A stretch of 64,000 nt of DNA from Stenotrophomonas maltophilia (lineage in GTDB: Bacteria; Pseudomonadota; Gammaproteobacteria; Xanthomonadales; Xanthomonadaceae). The position numbers were made by a program, and so were the translations under genes. This document shows, in pieces, positions 17,105 to 25,407 of this stretch. Numbering within the stretch: the stretch's first letter is position 1; every line of letters begins with the position of its first letter. The DNA lies in the NCBI GenBank assembly GCA_002387845.1, contig DGLB01000074.1, positions 1 to 64,000 on the forward strand. Reading direction: 5' to 3'. The notes under the pieces are model-generated. The model was not told where the DNA came from. It saw nothing but the letters and a program-made list of their open reading frames with translations, and did no database searches.

Positions 17105-19003
17105 TTACGGGCTGGCCGGTGCGGCCATCCACCGCTTGATCTTCGCATCCAGAATATCCAGCGGCATCGACCCATCACGCAGCACTTCCGCATGGAAGCG
17201 ACGCGGATCGAACTGCGCCCCCTGTGCACTCTGCACCGCATCACGCAGCTCCAGCATCTTCAGCTCGCCCAGGCCATTGGCCAGGGTCTGGCCGGGCAAC
17301 GCCATGAACCGCTCCACTTCCGCTGCAGCATCTTCAGCGGGCATGTCAGCCGTCTTCACCAGATAATCCACTGCCTGCTTCTTGCTCCAGCCCTGCGCGT
17401 GCACGCCGGTCTCCGCCACCATGCGCGCACTGCGGGTCAAGGCAGCCTGCAGGTAGGCCACCTTGGCGTACGGGTCGTCATACACGCCCAGCGCGTCGCC
17501 CAGCGATTCCGCATACAGACCCCAGCCTTCCACGAATGCCACGTCGCCACCCAGGCGGCGGAAGCGCGGCAGCTTGTCCAGTTCCTGCTGCAGCCCCAAT
17601 TGCACATGGTGGCCGGGAACGGCTTCATGCAGGTACTGCATGGGCGCAGCCCAACTACGCCGGCTCGGCAAACCTCCGGTGTTCACATACAGCGTGCCCG
17701 GGCGCATGCCGTCGGGCATCGGCGGCTGGTAGCTCACCGCCGCGGCACTGCCGATACGGTCCGGTTCCACCGCGCGGATGTCCAGCCTGGCCTTGGGCAG
17801 CGTGTCCAGCTGCGTCGGCAGGCGCGCGGCCACCTGCTGCTGCAGCTGGGTATAGCGGCCCAGCAGCGCCTGCGGGGTGGCGAACTGGAAGTCGCGGTCG
17901 CTGCGCATGTTGCGCAGCACCTTCTGCTGCGAACCGCGGATGCGGTTGTCCTTCAGCACCTTGCCAATCTGGTCCTGCAGCGCGGCCACGCGCTGCTCGG
18001 CCTGTTCATGGATCTGCTGCGGCGTCAGCGTGCTTGCCGTGGTCTGCACAATGCTCTGGGCGTACCAGGCTTGCCCGTTGGGCAGTGCGGACAGCCCATC
18101 GGTGGTGCGGGCCGCCGGCAGGTATTCGGTGGCGATGAAACCGCGCAGGGCGCGGTAGGCCGGCATGATGCGCAACTCGATCATGCGCTTGTACTCGGCG
18201 CTGATGCGGGCCTTGTCGGCCTCGGGGAAATCATCGGGCAGGTTGCGCACCGGGGCCCAGAAGATGCTTTCCTCCGCGGTGGGCTTGATCACCGCATCCA
18301 GCTGCGGCAGCACTTTTTCCATCAGGTCGCGCGGCTGCACCACGCCCGCCTTCATGCCTTCGCGCATGTTGGCGATGGCCTGGTCGAACAGCGGCGGGAT
18401 GCCCAGCGAGCGACGCGACCAGGCGTCGTAGTCGGCCACCGTGTTGAACGGTTGCGCCCCGGAGCCCGAGCCGAGGATGGCCATGATGCTGCCGAGGTTG
18501 TAGTACTGGCTGATCGGCATCTGCCAGGACGGGTACTTTTCGGCGGCCAACGACATCTGCGCGTCGCGCACGAAGATCTGGTAGCTCAGCAGGTCCTGGC
18601 CGGTCAGGCCCTGTGGACCGATCTTCTCGACCTTGCCCAGCCATTCGGTGGTGAAGTCGTGCGACTGCTGGCGCCAGGCGGCCGAGAGGATGTTGGGCAG
18701 CTGATCGTTGTGGCTGCCGTCGCCCTGGAAGGTGGCCTGCAGCGGGTTCAACCGCATTGAGGCGTCCCAGTATTCATCGTAGACCCGGTTCAGCTGGTCG
18801 GCCGTGCTCAGCTGGCGTACCAGCGGCTTGCGTGCCGGCGCGGCCGGGCGCGCGCGGGGTTTGGCCTTGGGCTTGGCGGCCGGGCGCGTCTGCGCGGCGG
18901 TCGGGCGGTTGGCCTTCTTCTTGGCGGCTTCAGCCGGTGGCGCGGCGCTGAAGATCAGCGCGGCGGCAATGGCGAGCGCCAGAGCGCGGGCGGGGTGGGG
19001 CAT
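17105..19003 (-). CDS. Secreted DUF885 family metallo-hydrolase
   Basis: A 632-residue protein with a signal peptide (cleavage near PPAEAA) and a basic Ala/Pro/Lys linker at 27-62. The remainder is the DUF885 domain. The zinc-binding type motif HEAVPGHH near residues 455-463 is intact, followed by the downstream FVEGWGLYAESLGD acidic motif. DUF885 proteins are predicted zinc peptidases of the periplasm and are multicopy in Xanthomonadaceae. GGAAG precedes the ATG. Substrate unknown. Confidence 0.9.
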   Translation of the reverse strand: MPHPARALALAIAAALIFSAAPPAEAAKKKANRPTAAQTRPAAKPKAKPRARPAAPARKPLVRQLSTADQLNRVYDEYWDASMRLNPLQATFQGDGSHNDQLPNILSAAWRQQSHDFTTEWLGKVEKIGPQGLTGQDLLSYQIFVRDAQMSLAAEKYPSWQMPISQYYNLGSIMAILGSGSGAQPFNTVADYDAWSRRSLGIPPLFDQAIANMREGMKAGVVQPRDLMEKVLPQLDAVIKPTAEESIFWAPVRNLPDDFPEADKARISAEYKRMIELRIMPAYRALRGFIATEYLPAARTTDGLSALPNGQAWYAQSIVQTTASTLTPQQIHEQAEQRVAALQDQIGKVLKDNRIRGSQQKVLRNMRSDRDFQFATPQALLGRYTQLQQQVAARLPTQLDTLPKARLDIRAVEPDRIGSAAAVSYQPPMPDGMRPGTLYVNTGGLPSRRSWAAPMQYLHEAVPGHHVQLGLQQELDKLPRFRRLGGDVAFVEGWGLYAESLGDALGVYDDPYAKVAYLQAALTRSARMVAETGVHAQGWSKKQAVDYLVKTADMPAEDAAAEVERFMALPGQTLANGLGELKMLELRDAVQSAQGAQFDPRRFHAEVLRDGSMPLDILDAKIKRWMAAPASP

Positions 19004-19088
19004 GGAGCACTTCCGTAAATCCTATACAGATCCGGGAGCTTGCCTGATTCGACCGGGCGCAGCCACTGCGTCGTTCAGGTTCGGGTGG

Positions 19089-19110
19089 GCCGGCCAACGG
19101 CCGGCGCTAC
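19089..19110. repeat. SMAG-type REP element
   Basis: GCCGGCC (19089-19095), loop AAC and GGCCGGC are followed by GCTAC. On the minus strand this reads GTAGC plus a perfect 7-bp stem. It lies in the 112-nt gap between two minus-strand genes. Confidence 0.75.
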
Positions 19111-19115
19111 CGGGT

Positions 19116-19793
19116 TCAGCGGTCGCCAGCGCGGGTGAACGGCACGCTCTCCGGGGCCACCGCACCGCCGGAAATGATGAAGCTCATGGCCTGGTCCACG
19201 GTCCAGTCGGTGGGGGTCAGCAGCTCCACCGGTACGATTTCCAGGTAACCCGAGGTCGGGTTGGGGGTGGTCGGCACGTACACCGCCGCCAGTTCCCGGC
19301 CGCTGCCCTGTTCCTTGATCACCCGGGTGACCAGGCCGACCGACTTCATGTCGCGGTGTGGGAAGTCGATCAGCACCACGCGCTGGGTGGTACCCGGCTC
19401 GGTCTGCAGCATGTCCAGCAGCTTCTTGGCGCTTTCATAGATGATGCTGGCCAACGGAATGCGCTTGATCACCGCCCCGAACCAGCGCAGCAGGCGTTGG
19501 CCGATCACCCGGCGGCTGAGCACGCCCACGCTGAGGATGACCAGCAGGGTGGCACCCAGCCCGATCACGTTCTGCACCCATTCCACCTTGACCCAGCCCA
19601 GGTAATGCGGGAACGAGCCGGCAATCTGTTCAGAGAACGGCACCACCAGCGGACTGCTGATGCCTGACAACAGCACGAACACGAACTTGACCACCACCCA
19701 GGTCAGCCAGATCGGCAGCAGGGTGAGCAGGCCGGTCAGGAACAGACGCTGCAGGGAGGGGCGCGGAACCAGGTGGGGGGCTTCGATCGACAT
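19116..19793 (-). CDS. DUF502 family inner-membrane protein
   Basis: The 225-residue protein has two N-terminal membrane helices (LFLTGLLTLLPIWLTWVVVK and VIGLGATLLVILSVGVLSRR) and the DUF502 signatures IPLASIIYESAKKLLDML and VYVPTTPNPTSGYLEIV. The family is widespread and uncharacterised in bacteria. The gene lies between two other minus-strand genes without tight coupling, so it is probably expressed by itself. Confidence 0.9.
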   Translation of the reverse strand: MSIEAPHLVPRPSLQRLFLTGLLTLLPIWLTWVVVKFVFVLLSGISSPLVVPFSEQIAGSFPHYLGWVKVEWVQNVIGLGATLLVILSVGVLSRRVIGQRLLRWFGAVIKRIPLASIIYESAKKLLDMLQTEPGTTQRVVLIDFPHRDMKSVGLVTRVIKEQGSGRELAAVYVPTTPNPTSGYLEIVPVELLTPTDWTVDQAMSFIISGGAVAPESVPFTRAGDR

Positions 19794-19873
19794 CGGCGCA
19801 TTGTAGCGGCCCCGGTGCCCGGATTACGCTGCGCGTGGCCGCCGGATGCGGCTTCGGGGAGGCGATCGCGTCT

Positions 19874-20338
19874 TCACCCGGCCGATGTGCGGGCGTCCGG
19901 CTTGAGTCGCAGGTATACCTGCTTGCGAACGCGCGCCACCACCTCGCCCTGCGCATCGACAACGTCATTGCTGAACCAATGCAGGTGCTTCTGGCCGTCA
20001 GCGGTCTCCGCCCGCAGCCCGTCCAGCAGCGCGTCATCCAGCCGGAACTCAGCCACCACCGTACCCCGTCCGGGTTTCAGGAATTCAATCTCACCGGCGC
20101 GGTCCCACACGTAGTAGTTGCGCCCCAGGTTCTGCATCACCGTGAGCATCCAGAACGGGTCGGTCATGGCGAACAGGCTGCCGCCGAAATGGGTGCCCAC
20201 ATAGTTGCGGTTCCACGGACGCATGCGCAGTTCCACGCGAACGTAGCGGTAGTCGTCGCTGACATGGGTGACATGGATGCCGGCAAACAGGAACGGCGGC
20301 CACAGGTTGATGCCGTGGCGGAACAGGCTGGCCTTCAT
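19874..20338 (-). CDS. DUF4442 hotdog-fold (thioesterase-like) protein
   Basis: The 154-residue cytosolic protein matches DUF4442, a hotdog-fold family related to PaaI thioesterases. The core motif NYVGTHFGGSLFAMTDPFWM is visible near residues 45-64, with a helix and long strands after it. No catalytic assignment can be made; family members may act on acyl-CoA. Start chosen at the ATG that yields the family length. Confidence 0.85.
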   Translation of the reverse strand: MKASLFRHGINLWPPFLFAGIHVTHVSDDYRYVRVELRMRPWNRNYVGTHFGGSLFAMTDPFWMLTVMQNLGRNYYVWDRAGEIEFLKPGRGTVVAEFRLDDALLDGLRAETADGQKHLHWFSNDVVDAQGEVVARVRKQVYLRLKPDARTSAG

Positions 20339-20422
20339 GGGAAAGGACGGGGTAGGGGAGACCCGGAGAGCCTACCATTCGCTTGCGTATGGTTCAAAGG
20401 TTGGCCCGGAGGGGGATCCCTT

Positions 20423-20446
20423 GTAGGGACGCGCCATGCGCGTCCC
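20423..20446. repeat. SMAG-type REP variant
   Basis: GTAG at 20423 leads into GGGACGCGC (20426-20434), loop CAT and a perfect complementary arm ending at 20446. It is located between two minus-strand genes, downstream of the secreted protein gene that starts at 21339. Confidence 0.8.
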
Positions 20447-20487
20447 CGGGGACTTGGGCGGTTTGGGGCGCTACCCGACGAAGTCGA

Positions 20488-21339
20488 TCACTCGATGTAG
20501 CATTGAATGTCGTCGGTGTTGCGTTCGCAGCGAACCTTCTTCAACCCGGAACTTGGAACTTCACCATGGACGGGAATGGAAGCCCATCGCGCACGGTCAA
20601 TGAACGTGCTGGTGTACACACTGTAGGTTCGCTGGTAGTTGAATCGCGTGATTCCCTCGGCGGGTGCGAAGTCATCACGAGTCTGTTGGATCGGATGATC
20701 TCGATCTTGCGCATCCAGATACTCCCATCTGCGAGTGGCGTGATCGAAGAGGAACCTTGCAAGCAGTCCGTCGTCAAATCCAGGGTGTGCGCCGAAGCTC
20801 AGGTGGGCGATCATCGTGTTGTCCATATCCACGGTATGGGCAAGTCTCAACAACTTTCCATCGGAATCTGAAGTATCGAGAAAACTCAGCTCAGGGGAGC
20901 TTTCAAGAAACCGATGAACAGTCTCCCTCGCGGTTGCGTGGTCTGGGTGGAGCGCCGAAAGATGGTGGCCCCATAGGATGCGTGGTGAACGACCATGCTC
21001 CGTGCCGGGTGCGAGTATGGCTACGTAATTGAATTCTGCGCGCATTGAGCCGTCGATCAGTTGATACAGGGCGACCATTCCCTTGAACTGCCGCTGCACC
21101 CAGCTCTCAGCCGTAAACGGATTCGCGATCAGATTGTTTCCTGCCTGCGCAATCTCAAATCCCATGATGCTGCGGCTGGCGTAGTCATACACATAATGCC
21201 GTCCAACCCCCTGCGCCAGCGCCACGTCCTCCATCTCCGCTGGCGTGCAGTAGTAGCACTTGTAGGCAATGGGGTCTTCTTCGTTCGCAATCGCCTGCAT
21301 GGGGAGTGCGGCCAGCATCATCCAGAACAGCTTTTTCAT
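20488..21339 (-). CDS. Secreted protein of unknown function with CxxC motif
   Basis: A 283-residue protein with a Sec signal peptide (MKKLFWMMLAALPMQAIA) and then the motif YKCYYCTPAEMEDVA, a CxxC pair near the mature N-terminus. The start at 21339 is supported by GGAGCA six nucleotides upstream. The open frame continues upstream into a repeat array and is rejected there. Two further cysteines (KKVRCERNTDDIQCYIE) close the protein, so disulphides are likely. No enzyme family is recognised. It looks like a periplasmic family seen in Xanthomonadaceae. Confidence 0.7.
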   Translation of the reverse strand: MKKLFWMMLAALPMQAIANEEDPIAYKCYYCTPAEMEDVALAQGVGRHYVYDYASRSIMGFEIAQAGNNLIANPFTAESWVQRQFKGMVALYQLIDGSMRAEFNYVAILAPGTEHGRSPRILWGHHLSALHPDHATARETVHRFLESSPELSFLDTSDSDGKLLRLAHTVDMDNTMIAHLSFGAHPGFDDGLLARFLFDHATRRWEYLDAQDRDHPIQQTRDDFAPAEGITRFNYQRTYSVYTSTFIDRARWASIPVHGEVPSSGLKKVRCERNTDDIQCYIE

Positions 21340-21529
21340 CGTATTGCTCCATGTGATCCGCAGTGTGCGGAGTGCGCAGTGGAGCAGCGTGCGTGGCGGG
21401 CACGGTATCGGAATTATCCTAAGTCGGGTGTGGTGTTTCTGGGGGCGGTGCGGGGTAAGGGTTTGTGATGGGGGTTGGGGGATTTTTTCGGGTGGGTGCG
21501 CGTCGTTAATGAGCCGATCGGGCGCTATC

Positions 21530-21555
21530 GGTCGTCGTCTTGCGACCGACGCTAC
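21530..21555. repeat. SMAG-like REP variant abutting the tandem array
   Basis: The minus strand reads GTAGCGTCGGTCGC followed by an imperfect complementary arm (GACGACGACC). The same variant recurs at 59300-59321. Its outer end merges directly into the adjacent 12-nt repeats. Confidence 0.55.
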
Positions 21556-21560
21556 CAACG

Positions 21561-21668
21561 GCGTTACCAGCGGCGTTACCAACGTCGTTACCGACGGCGT
21601 TACCAGCAGCGTTACCAGCAGTGTTACCGGTAGCGTTACCAGCAGCGTTACCAGCAGCATTACCGATG
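21561..21668. repeat. Tandem array of nine 12-nt units
   Basis: Nine units of consensus GCGTTACCAGCA run head to tail, with degenerate half-units on both sides. The four central to late copies are identical, while the others differ at one to four positions, mostly in the last four bases. Every unit keeps TTACC. There are no spacers, so this is not a CRISPR array. Confidence 0.9.
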
Positions 21669-21714
21669 GCGTGTTCCATGCGGCGTTGGCGTCGCGTGCA
21701 TCGCATGTGCCGTG

Positions 21715-23358
21715 TCAGTAATCGACGATGTCCGTCGCGTAGCCGTCGTTACCGGCGGCGCGGGCGCGTTGCAGGGCGGCTTCCGCGCCCTGCATGACGG
21801 CCTTGGGGGTGCTGCTGGCGTCGGGGACGCGTACGTACACGCCCACCGATACCGTCACCGGCGTGGTCTGCCCCAGTTGCACGGGAACGTTCAGTCCGCG
21901 CACCCGCGCAATCAGGTCTTCCACCACCTGCAGGGTGCCGTCGCCATTGGTTTCCGGCAGCAGCAGCGCGAAACGGTCAGTGCCCAGGCGCGCGCTGATG
22001 TCGTGCGGGCGGCGTGCGTGTGCGGTGAGCTGCGATGCGATGGCGCGCAGCGCGGCGTTGCCTGCGTTCAGACCGTGCAGGTCCACCAGCGTGTTGAAGT
22101 GATCCAGTTCCACCAGCACCACGCTGAGGGGGCGCTGTAGCCGCTGTGCGGCACCGTGCTCCTCTTCGAGGTGGTGATCGAAGCGTCGGCGCGTGCCCAG
22201 CCGGGTTACCGGATCGATATGGATGAAGCGGCGCCAGTGCAGCGCGCACCAACCCAGCCACGCGGCCAGCGCCGCGCCCATGCTCACGGCGATGGCCATG
22301 GGCGCGAACCAGAGAGCGCCCAGCCGCAGCAGCAGGAAGCTGCCAAGCAGCACCGCCGGAATTGCCAGAACCGCCGCAAGGCGTGCGCGCGGCAGGGTCA
22401 ACAGCAGGCCGAACAGCGCGGTCAGCAGGCCGCTCAGGAATGTCTGCAGCCACGCCGGCATCACGCCGATCACCTTGTTGTCCAGCAGCATGGCGGCGAC
22501 GTTGGCCTGGTACTCGCTGCCGCTGAGGCCGCGCACCGGGGCGCTTGGGGTGAGCAGCAGCGGCGCTTCGGCGGGCGTGGTCACCCCCACCATGACCAGG
22601 CGGCCGCGCAGCACGGTGGGGTCAACCCGGTCTTCCAGCACATCCACGTAGGACACCTGCGGGAACGTGCGCGCCGGGCCGGCAAAACGCACCCGCACCA
22701 GATGATTGCGCCGCCATTGCCACGGCGAGGCATTGTCCGGTCCGGGCTCCAGCCGTCCGGGCAGCAGCCCGCGGCGGGCGGCCAGTGCCGCGCCCAGCGC
22801 CGGCCAGTGCGGTGACCCGACACCGGCGGTGAGATAAAGACTTCGGCTGATCCCGTCCGGGTCGACCTGCACATCGCTGTGGCCCAGCGTGGTCGCATTG
22901 GCCGCGATCATCGGGATGGGCAGCAGTTCTTCGGCCACGCCCGGACGACGGGTGGCCAGCGCGACCACCGGCAGCACTACCTGCCCGTGGCGGCGGATCG
23001 CCGCAGACAGTTCGGCGTCCTGGCTGGCGTCGGGGTCGGGTTCGGACAGCAGCAGATCCATCGCCACCCGGGTGCTGCCGGCTTCGGTCAACCGGTCCAG
23101 CAGATGGGCATGGGTGGAGCGCGGCCAGGGCAGCGGACCCAGCTGGTTCACGCTGGCGGCGTCGATGGCGATGATCAGCAGGCGCGGGTCGGGCGCATAG
23201 GTCCAGTGACCGACCCAGCGGTCATACAGGGACTCGTCCTGCTTCCACAGGACCTGGCCGTGGCTGAGTATGGCGGCCAGCACCCCGGCCAGCACCGCCA
23301 GTGCGATGCGCCGGGGCCACGACAGCGGGTGCGGCAAGCGACGTGAACTCACAATCAT
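21715..23358 (-). CDS. CHASE2-GGDEF membrane signalling protein with degenerate active site
   Basis: The 547-residue protein (started at MIVSSRRLPH) has an N-terminal membrane helix (19-36) and a periplasmic CHASE2 sensor domain (~45-300). CHASE2 hallmarks are WPRSTHAHLLDRL and a VMVGVTTPAEA stretch near 270. Three clustered helices (~315-380) and a GGDEF domain (~395-545) follow. The catalytic signature reads GTDRF instead of GG(D/E)EF, so cyclase activity is doubtful, although the third-position acid remains. An upstream in-frame ATG would lengthen the N-terminus by 13 residues. Confidence 0.85.
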   Translation of the reverse strand: MIVSSRRLPHPLSWPRRIALAVLAGVLAAILSHGQVLWKQDESLYDRWVGHWTYAPDPRLLIIAIDAASVNQLGPLPWPRSTHAHLLDRLTEAGSTRVAMDLLLSEPDPDASQDAELSAAIRRHGQVVLPVVALATRRPGVAEELLPIPMIAANATTLGHSDVQVDPDGISRSLYLTAGVGSPHWPALGAALAARRGLLPGRLEPGPDNASPWQWRRNHLVRVRFAGPARTFPQVSYVDVLEDRVDPTVLRGRLVMVGVTTPAEAPLLLTPSAPVRGLSGSEYQANVAAMLLDNKVIGVMPAWLQTFLSGLLTALFGLLLTLPRARLAAVLAIPAVLLGSFLLLRLGALWFAPMAIAVSMGAALAAWLGWCALHWRRFIHIDPVTRLGTRRRFDHHLEEEHGAAQRLQRPLSVVLVELDHFNTLVDLHGLNAGNAALRAIASQLTAHARRPHDISARLGTDRFALLLPETNGDGTLQVVEDLIARVRGLNVPVQLGQTTPVTVSVGVYVRVPDASSTPKAVMQGAEAALQRARAAGNDGYATDIVDY

Positions 23359-23506
23359 CTGAGCCCTGATGCACGGGGCCTGGTTCGCGACCCCCATGGT
23401 CTGAACCGCACCTCCCCCCGGTGGATCGGGGTGGCTGTCACCCCGCGCCGGCATTATGACCCGGTTGCCGGGCGGGGAAGGGGGCTCACGCCGTTTCCGG
23501 CCCGGT

Positions 23507-24364
23507 TCAGAACAGCAGTGCGGCCATCCGGCGGCGGTAGTTGCCGACCAGGGCGGGGTCGTCAATCACCTTGAAGGCGTCCACCAGCAGCTTGCGCGGC
23601 AGGCCGTCGTTGAAGGTCCGGTCGCGTTCGAGCAGCGTGATGAACTGCTCCAGCGCGGCGTCATCCTGGCCGCCCAGCAGCAACTGCACGCCGCGCAGAT
23701 GGCGGGCCTGCAGGTCGTCGCCATTGGCCGCAATGCGCGCATCAAGGGCCTCCGGCGACGGTGCGTCCTGCAGGGCGCTGGCGAAATCCAGGCGGGCGCG
23801 GGCGCGGACGGCGCGTTCGTCAGTGGCCAGGTTGGCCGGCAGCGCGTCGATCAGGGCGCGGGCTTCGGTGGTGCCGCCGGTCTGCAGCAGGGCCAGTGCC
23901 AGGTCCAGCTTCAGTGCTTCGTTGTCCGGTTCGGCGGCAATGCTGGCGCGCAGTACGTCCACCTGGGCCTGCGGATCCAGCGGTTCCGGGTCGGCGGCGG
24001 CCGCCTCGGCGGCGTCGGCCGGGGTGATGCCGTGCTGGCTCAGGAACTCGCGCAGCTGGCCTTCAGGCAATGCGCCGGGGAAGCCGTCGACCAGCTGGCC
24101 GCCCTTGACCAGGAACACGGTCGGCACCGAGCGGATCTGGAAGGCGGCGGCAATCTGCTGCTCCTTGTCCACGTCCACCTTGGCCAGCTGGAAGGCACCG
24201 TTGTACTCGGCGGCCAGCTTTTCGAGGATCGGGCCCAAGGTCTTGCAGGGCTCGCACCAGGTGGCCCAGAAGTCGACCAGCACCGGGGTCTGCAGGGACT
24301 TCTGCAGAACCTCGGCCTCGAAGGTGGCGGTGGTGGCTTCAAAGACGTGGGTCACTTCGCTCAT
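23507..24364 (-). CDS. Thioredoxin-TPR chaperedoxin (CnoX/YbbN type)
   Basis: The 285-residue protein has an N-terminal thioredoxin domain with the active site WCEPC (36-40) and cis-Pro segment SVPTVFLVKGG. TPR-like helices (~125-280) follow. This is the CnoX/YbbN plan, a redox-regulated holdase that hands clients to GroEL and DnaK. Unlike the E. coli protein (SQHC), it keeps both active-site cysteines, so reductase activity is expected, as in many non-enteric homologues. Confidence 0.9.
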   Translation of the reverse strand: MSEVTHVFEATTATFEAEVLQKSLQTPVLVDFWATWCEPCKTLGPILEKLAAEYNGAFQLAKVDVDKEQQIAAAFQIRSVPTVFLVKGGQLVDGFPGALPEGQLREFLSQHGITPADAAEAAAADPEPLDPQAQVDVLRASIAAEPDNEALKLDLALALLQTGGTTEARALIDALPANLATDERAVRARARLDFASALQDAPSPEALDARIAANGDDLQARHLRGVQLLLGGQDDAALEQFITLLERDRTFNDGLPRKLLVDAFKVIDDPALVGNYRRRMAALLF

Positions 24365-24489
24365 GGCAGGCAGTTCAACCGGTAAAGATGTCTCCAGTTT
24401 ATGGTGACGCTAATGGCCCGGCGCAACCCCGGCCTATGCCGTCATGCCGGGCTATAGGCGTGCGTGCCCGGGTGGCAGACAATGGGCAC

Positions 24490-25089
24490 ATGCAGACACT
24501 TCAACGTTTTGACCCCTGGCTGGGCGCGGTGGGCGCGGGCCTGTTCATCCTGGCAGTGATCGGCTTTGGAGCCGCGCTGCCGGGCTACCTGCCGCTGGGC
24601 CATCCAGTGGCGCTGCTGGGCGCCCTGGGCGTACCCCATGCGCTGGCGTTCAACCTGCTCGGCTTCGTGTTGCCCGGGTTGATCGCGGTGGCGGTGGCGC
24701 TGCGCCTGCTGGCGCGGGTGCCGCGCACGGCCCCGTGGTCGTTGCGGGTGGGGGGGCAGATGCTGCTGTTGTCGGGTCTGGCCTTTGCGGCTATGGGGCT
24801 GCTGCCGCTGGACGCGAGCGATATTGAAAGCCGGGCCAGCCAGTACCACGCCAGCGCGTGGATGGTGTGGGTGCTGGCGTTCGTGCCGGGGGCGGTGTTG
24901 TCCGGGCTGGGCGAACGCGGGCTGTCCGGCGGGCAGCGGCTGGCGGCCTTCCATCTGGCCGCAGGTGTGGCCACCGGGCTGGGTGCGCTGGTGCTGCAGA
25001 TGGTGATGCCGGCCCCTCTGGCGCAGCGCCTGGCGTTCGTGGCCTGGGCGGTGTGGCTGGCAGCGGTGTTGCCGGTGGCCCGACGGTAG
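24490..25089 (+). CDS. DUF998 family membrane protein
   Basis: This 199-residue protein has six predicted membrane helices. It begins at MQTLQRFDPWLGAVGAGLFI and ends in a basic VARR tail. The GHPVALLGALGVPHALAFNL and DASDIESRASQYHASAWMVW segments fit the DUF998 family of uncharacterised inner-membrane proteins. The stop codon TAG (25087-25089) is part of the GTAG head of the REP element that follows. Confidence 0.75.
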   Translation: MQTLQRFDPWLGAVGAGLFILAVIGFGAALPGYLPLGHPVALLGALGVPHALAFNLLGFVLPGLIAVAVALRLLARVPRTAPWSLRVGGQMLLLSGLAFAAMGLLPLDASDIESRASQYHASAWMVWVLAFVPGAVLSGLGERGLSGGQRLAAFHLAAGVATGLGALVLQMVMPAPLAQRLAFVAWAVWLAAVLPVARR

Positions 25090-25187
25090 CGCCGGGCAAG
25101 CCCGGCTGATCGGCCGACATGTAGAGCCGGGCTTGCCCGGCTGCTGTTGGCATCGCGCGTAGAGCAGCCGGGCAAGCCCGGCTCTAC
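25086..25187. repeat. Cluster of three SMAG-type REP elements
   Basis: Three GTAG-headed palindromes start at 25086, at 25120-25121 and, in reverse, end at 25187 (CTAC). All share the stem GCCGGGC. The first one supplies the stop codon of the upstream membrane-protein gene. The cluster lies in the 318-nt gap before leuS. Confidence 0.9.
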
Positions 25188-25297
25188 GTGTCCGGGACAT
25201 CGGGTGGGACAGGGCACGACATCCAAGGCATCGTGGGTATTGCGCGTTCCGGCGCGTTACCGGGTCAGGTGCGCCCCCGGCTGTTCTTCACAAATCC

Positions 25298-25309
25298 TTG
25301 ATATATCAA
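25298..25309. promoter_or_regulatory. Perfect 12-bp palindrome upstream of leuS
   Basis: TTGATATATCAA is a perfect palindrome 98 nt before the leuS start, in an otherwise GC-rich region. It could be an operator or part of the leuS promoter. The rest of the 25188-25407 gap shows no T-box or leader-peptide structure. Confidence 0.35.
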
Positions 25310-25407
25310 CAGCCTGACGCCATCGTCTGTGTCGTTTCCGGCACCGATTGGAGCGCTTTGCCGCACTGCGGTACCCTGTGCCGCTTTGCCGCCGCACACG
25401 CGTTTCC

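Larger units (their letters stand above)
21340..21714. other. Gene-free stretch with REP-like palindrome and tandem array
   Basis: Between two minus-strand genes lie a T-rich patch (21481-21488), a GTAG-headed palindrome and a 12-nt tandem array, both listed separately. Open frames across the array exist in several frames because the unit length is a multiple of three. None has a ribosome-binding site or looks like a real gene. Confidence 0.7.

Noticed and set aside
21340..21660. Upstream extension of the secreted CxxC protein into the repeat array
   Set aside because: A clean signal peptide and GGAGCA ribosome site fix the start at 21339.
21561..21668. Possible CRISPR array
   Set aside because: 12-nt units lie head to tail without spacers, and no cas genes are present.
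21269..21721. Plus-strand open frame with VTSSVT-type repeats across the tandem array
   Set aside because: The repeat unit is a multiple of three, so several frames are open on both strands; no ribosome site or signal supports translation.
25188..25407. T-box or leucine attenuator before leuS
   Set aside because: No T-box core, specifier hairpin, Leu-codon leader or terminator/antiterminator pair could be found.
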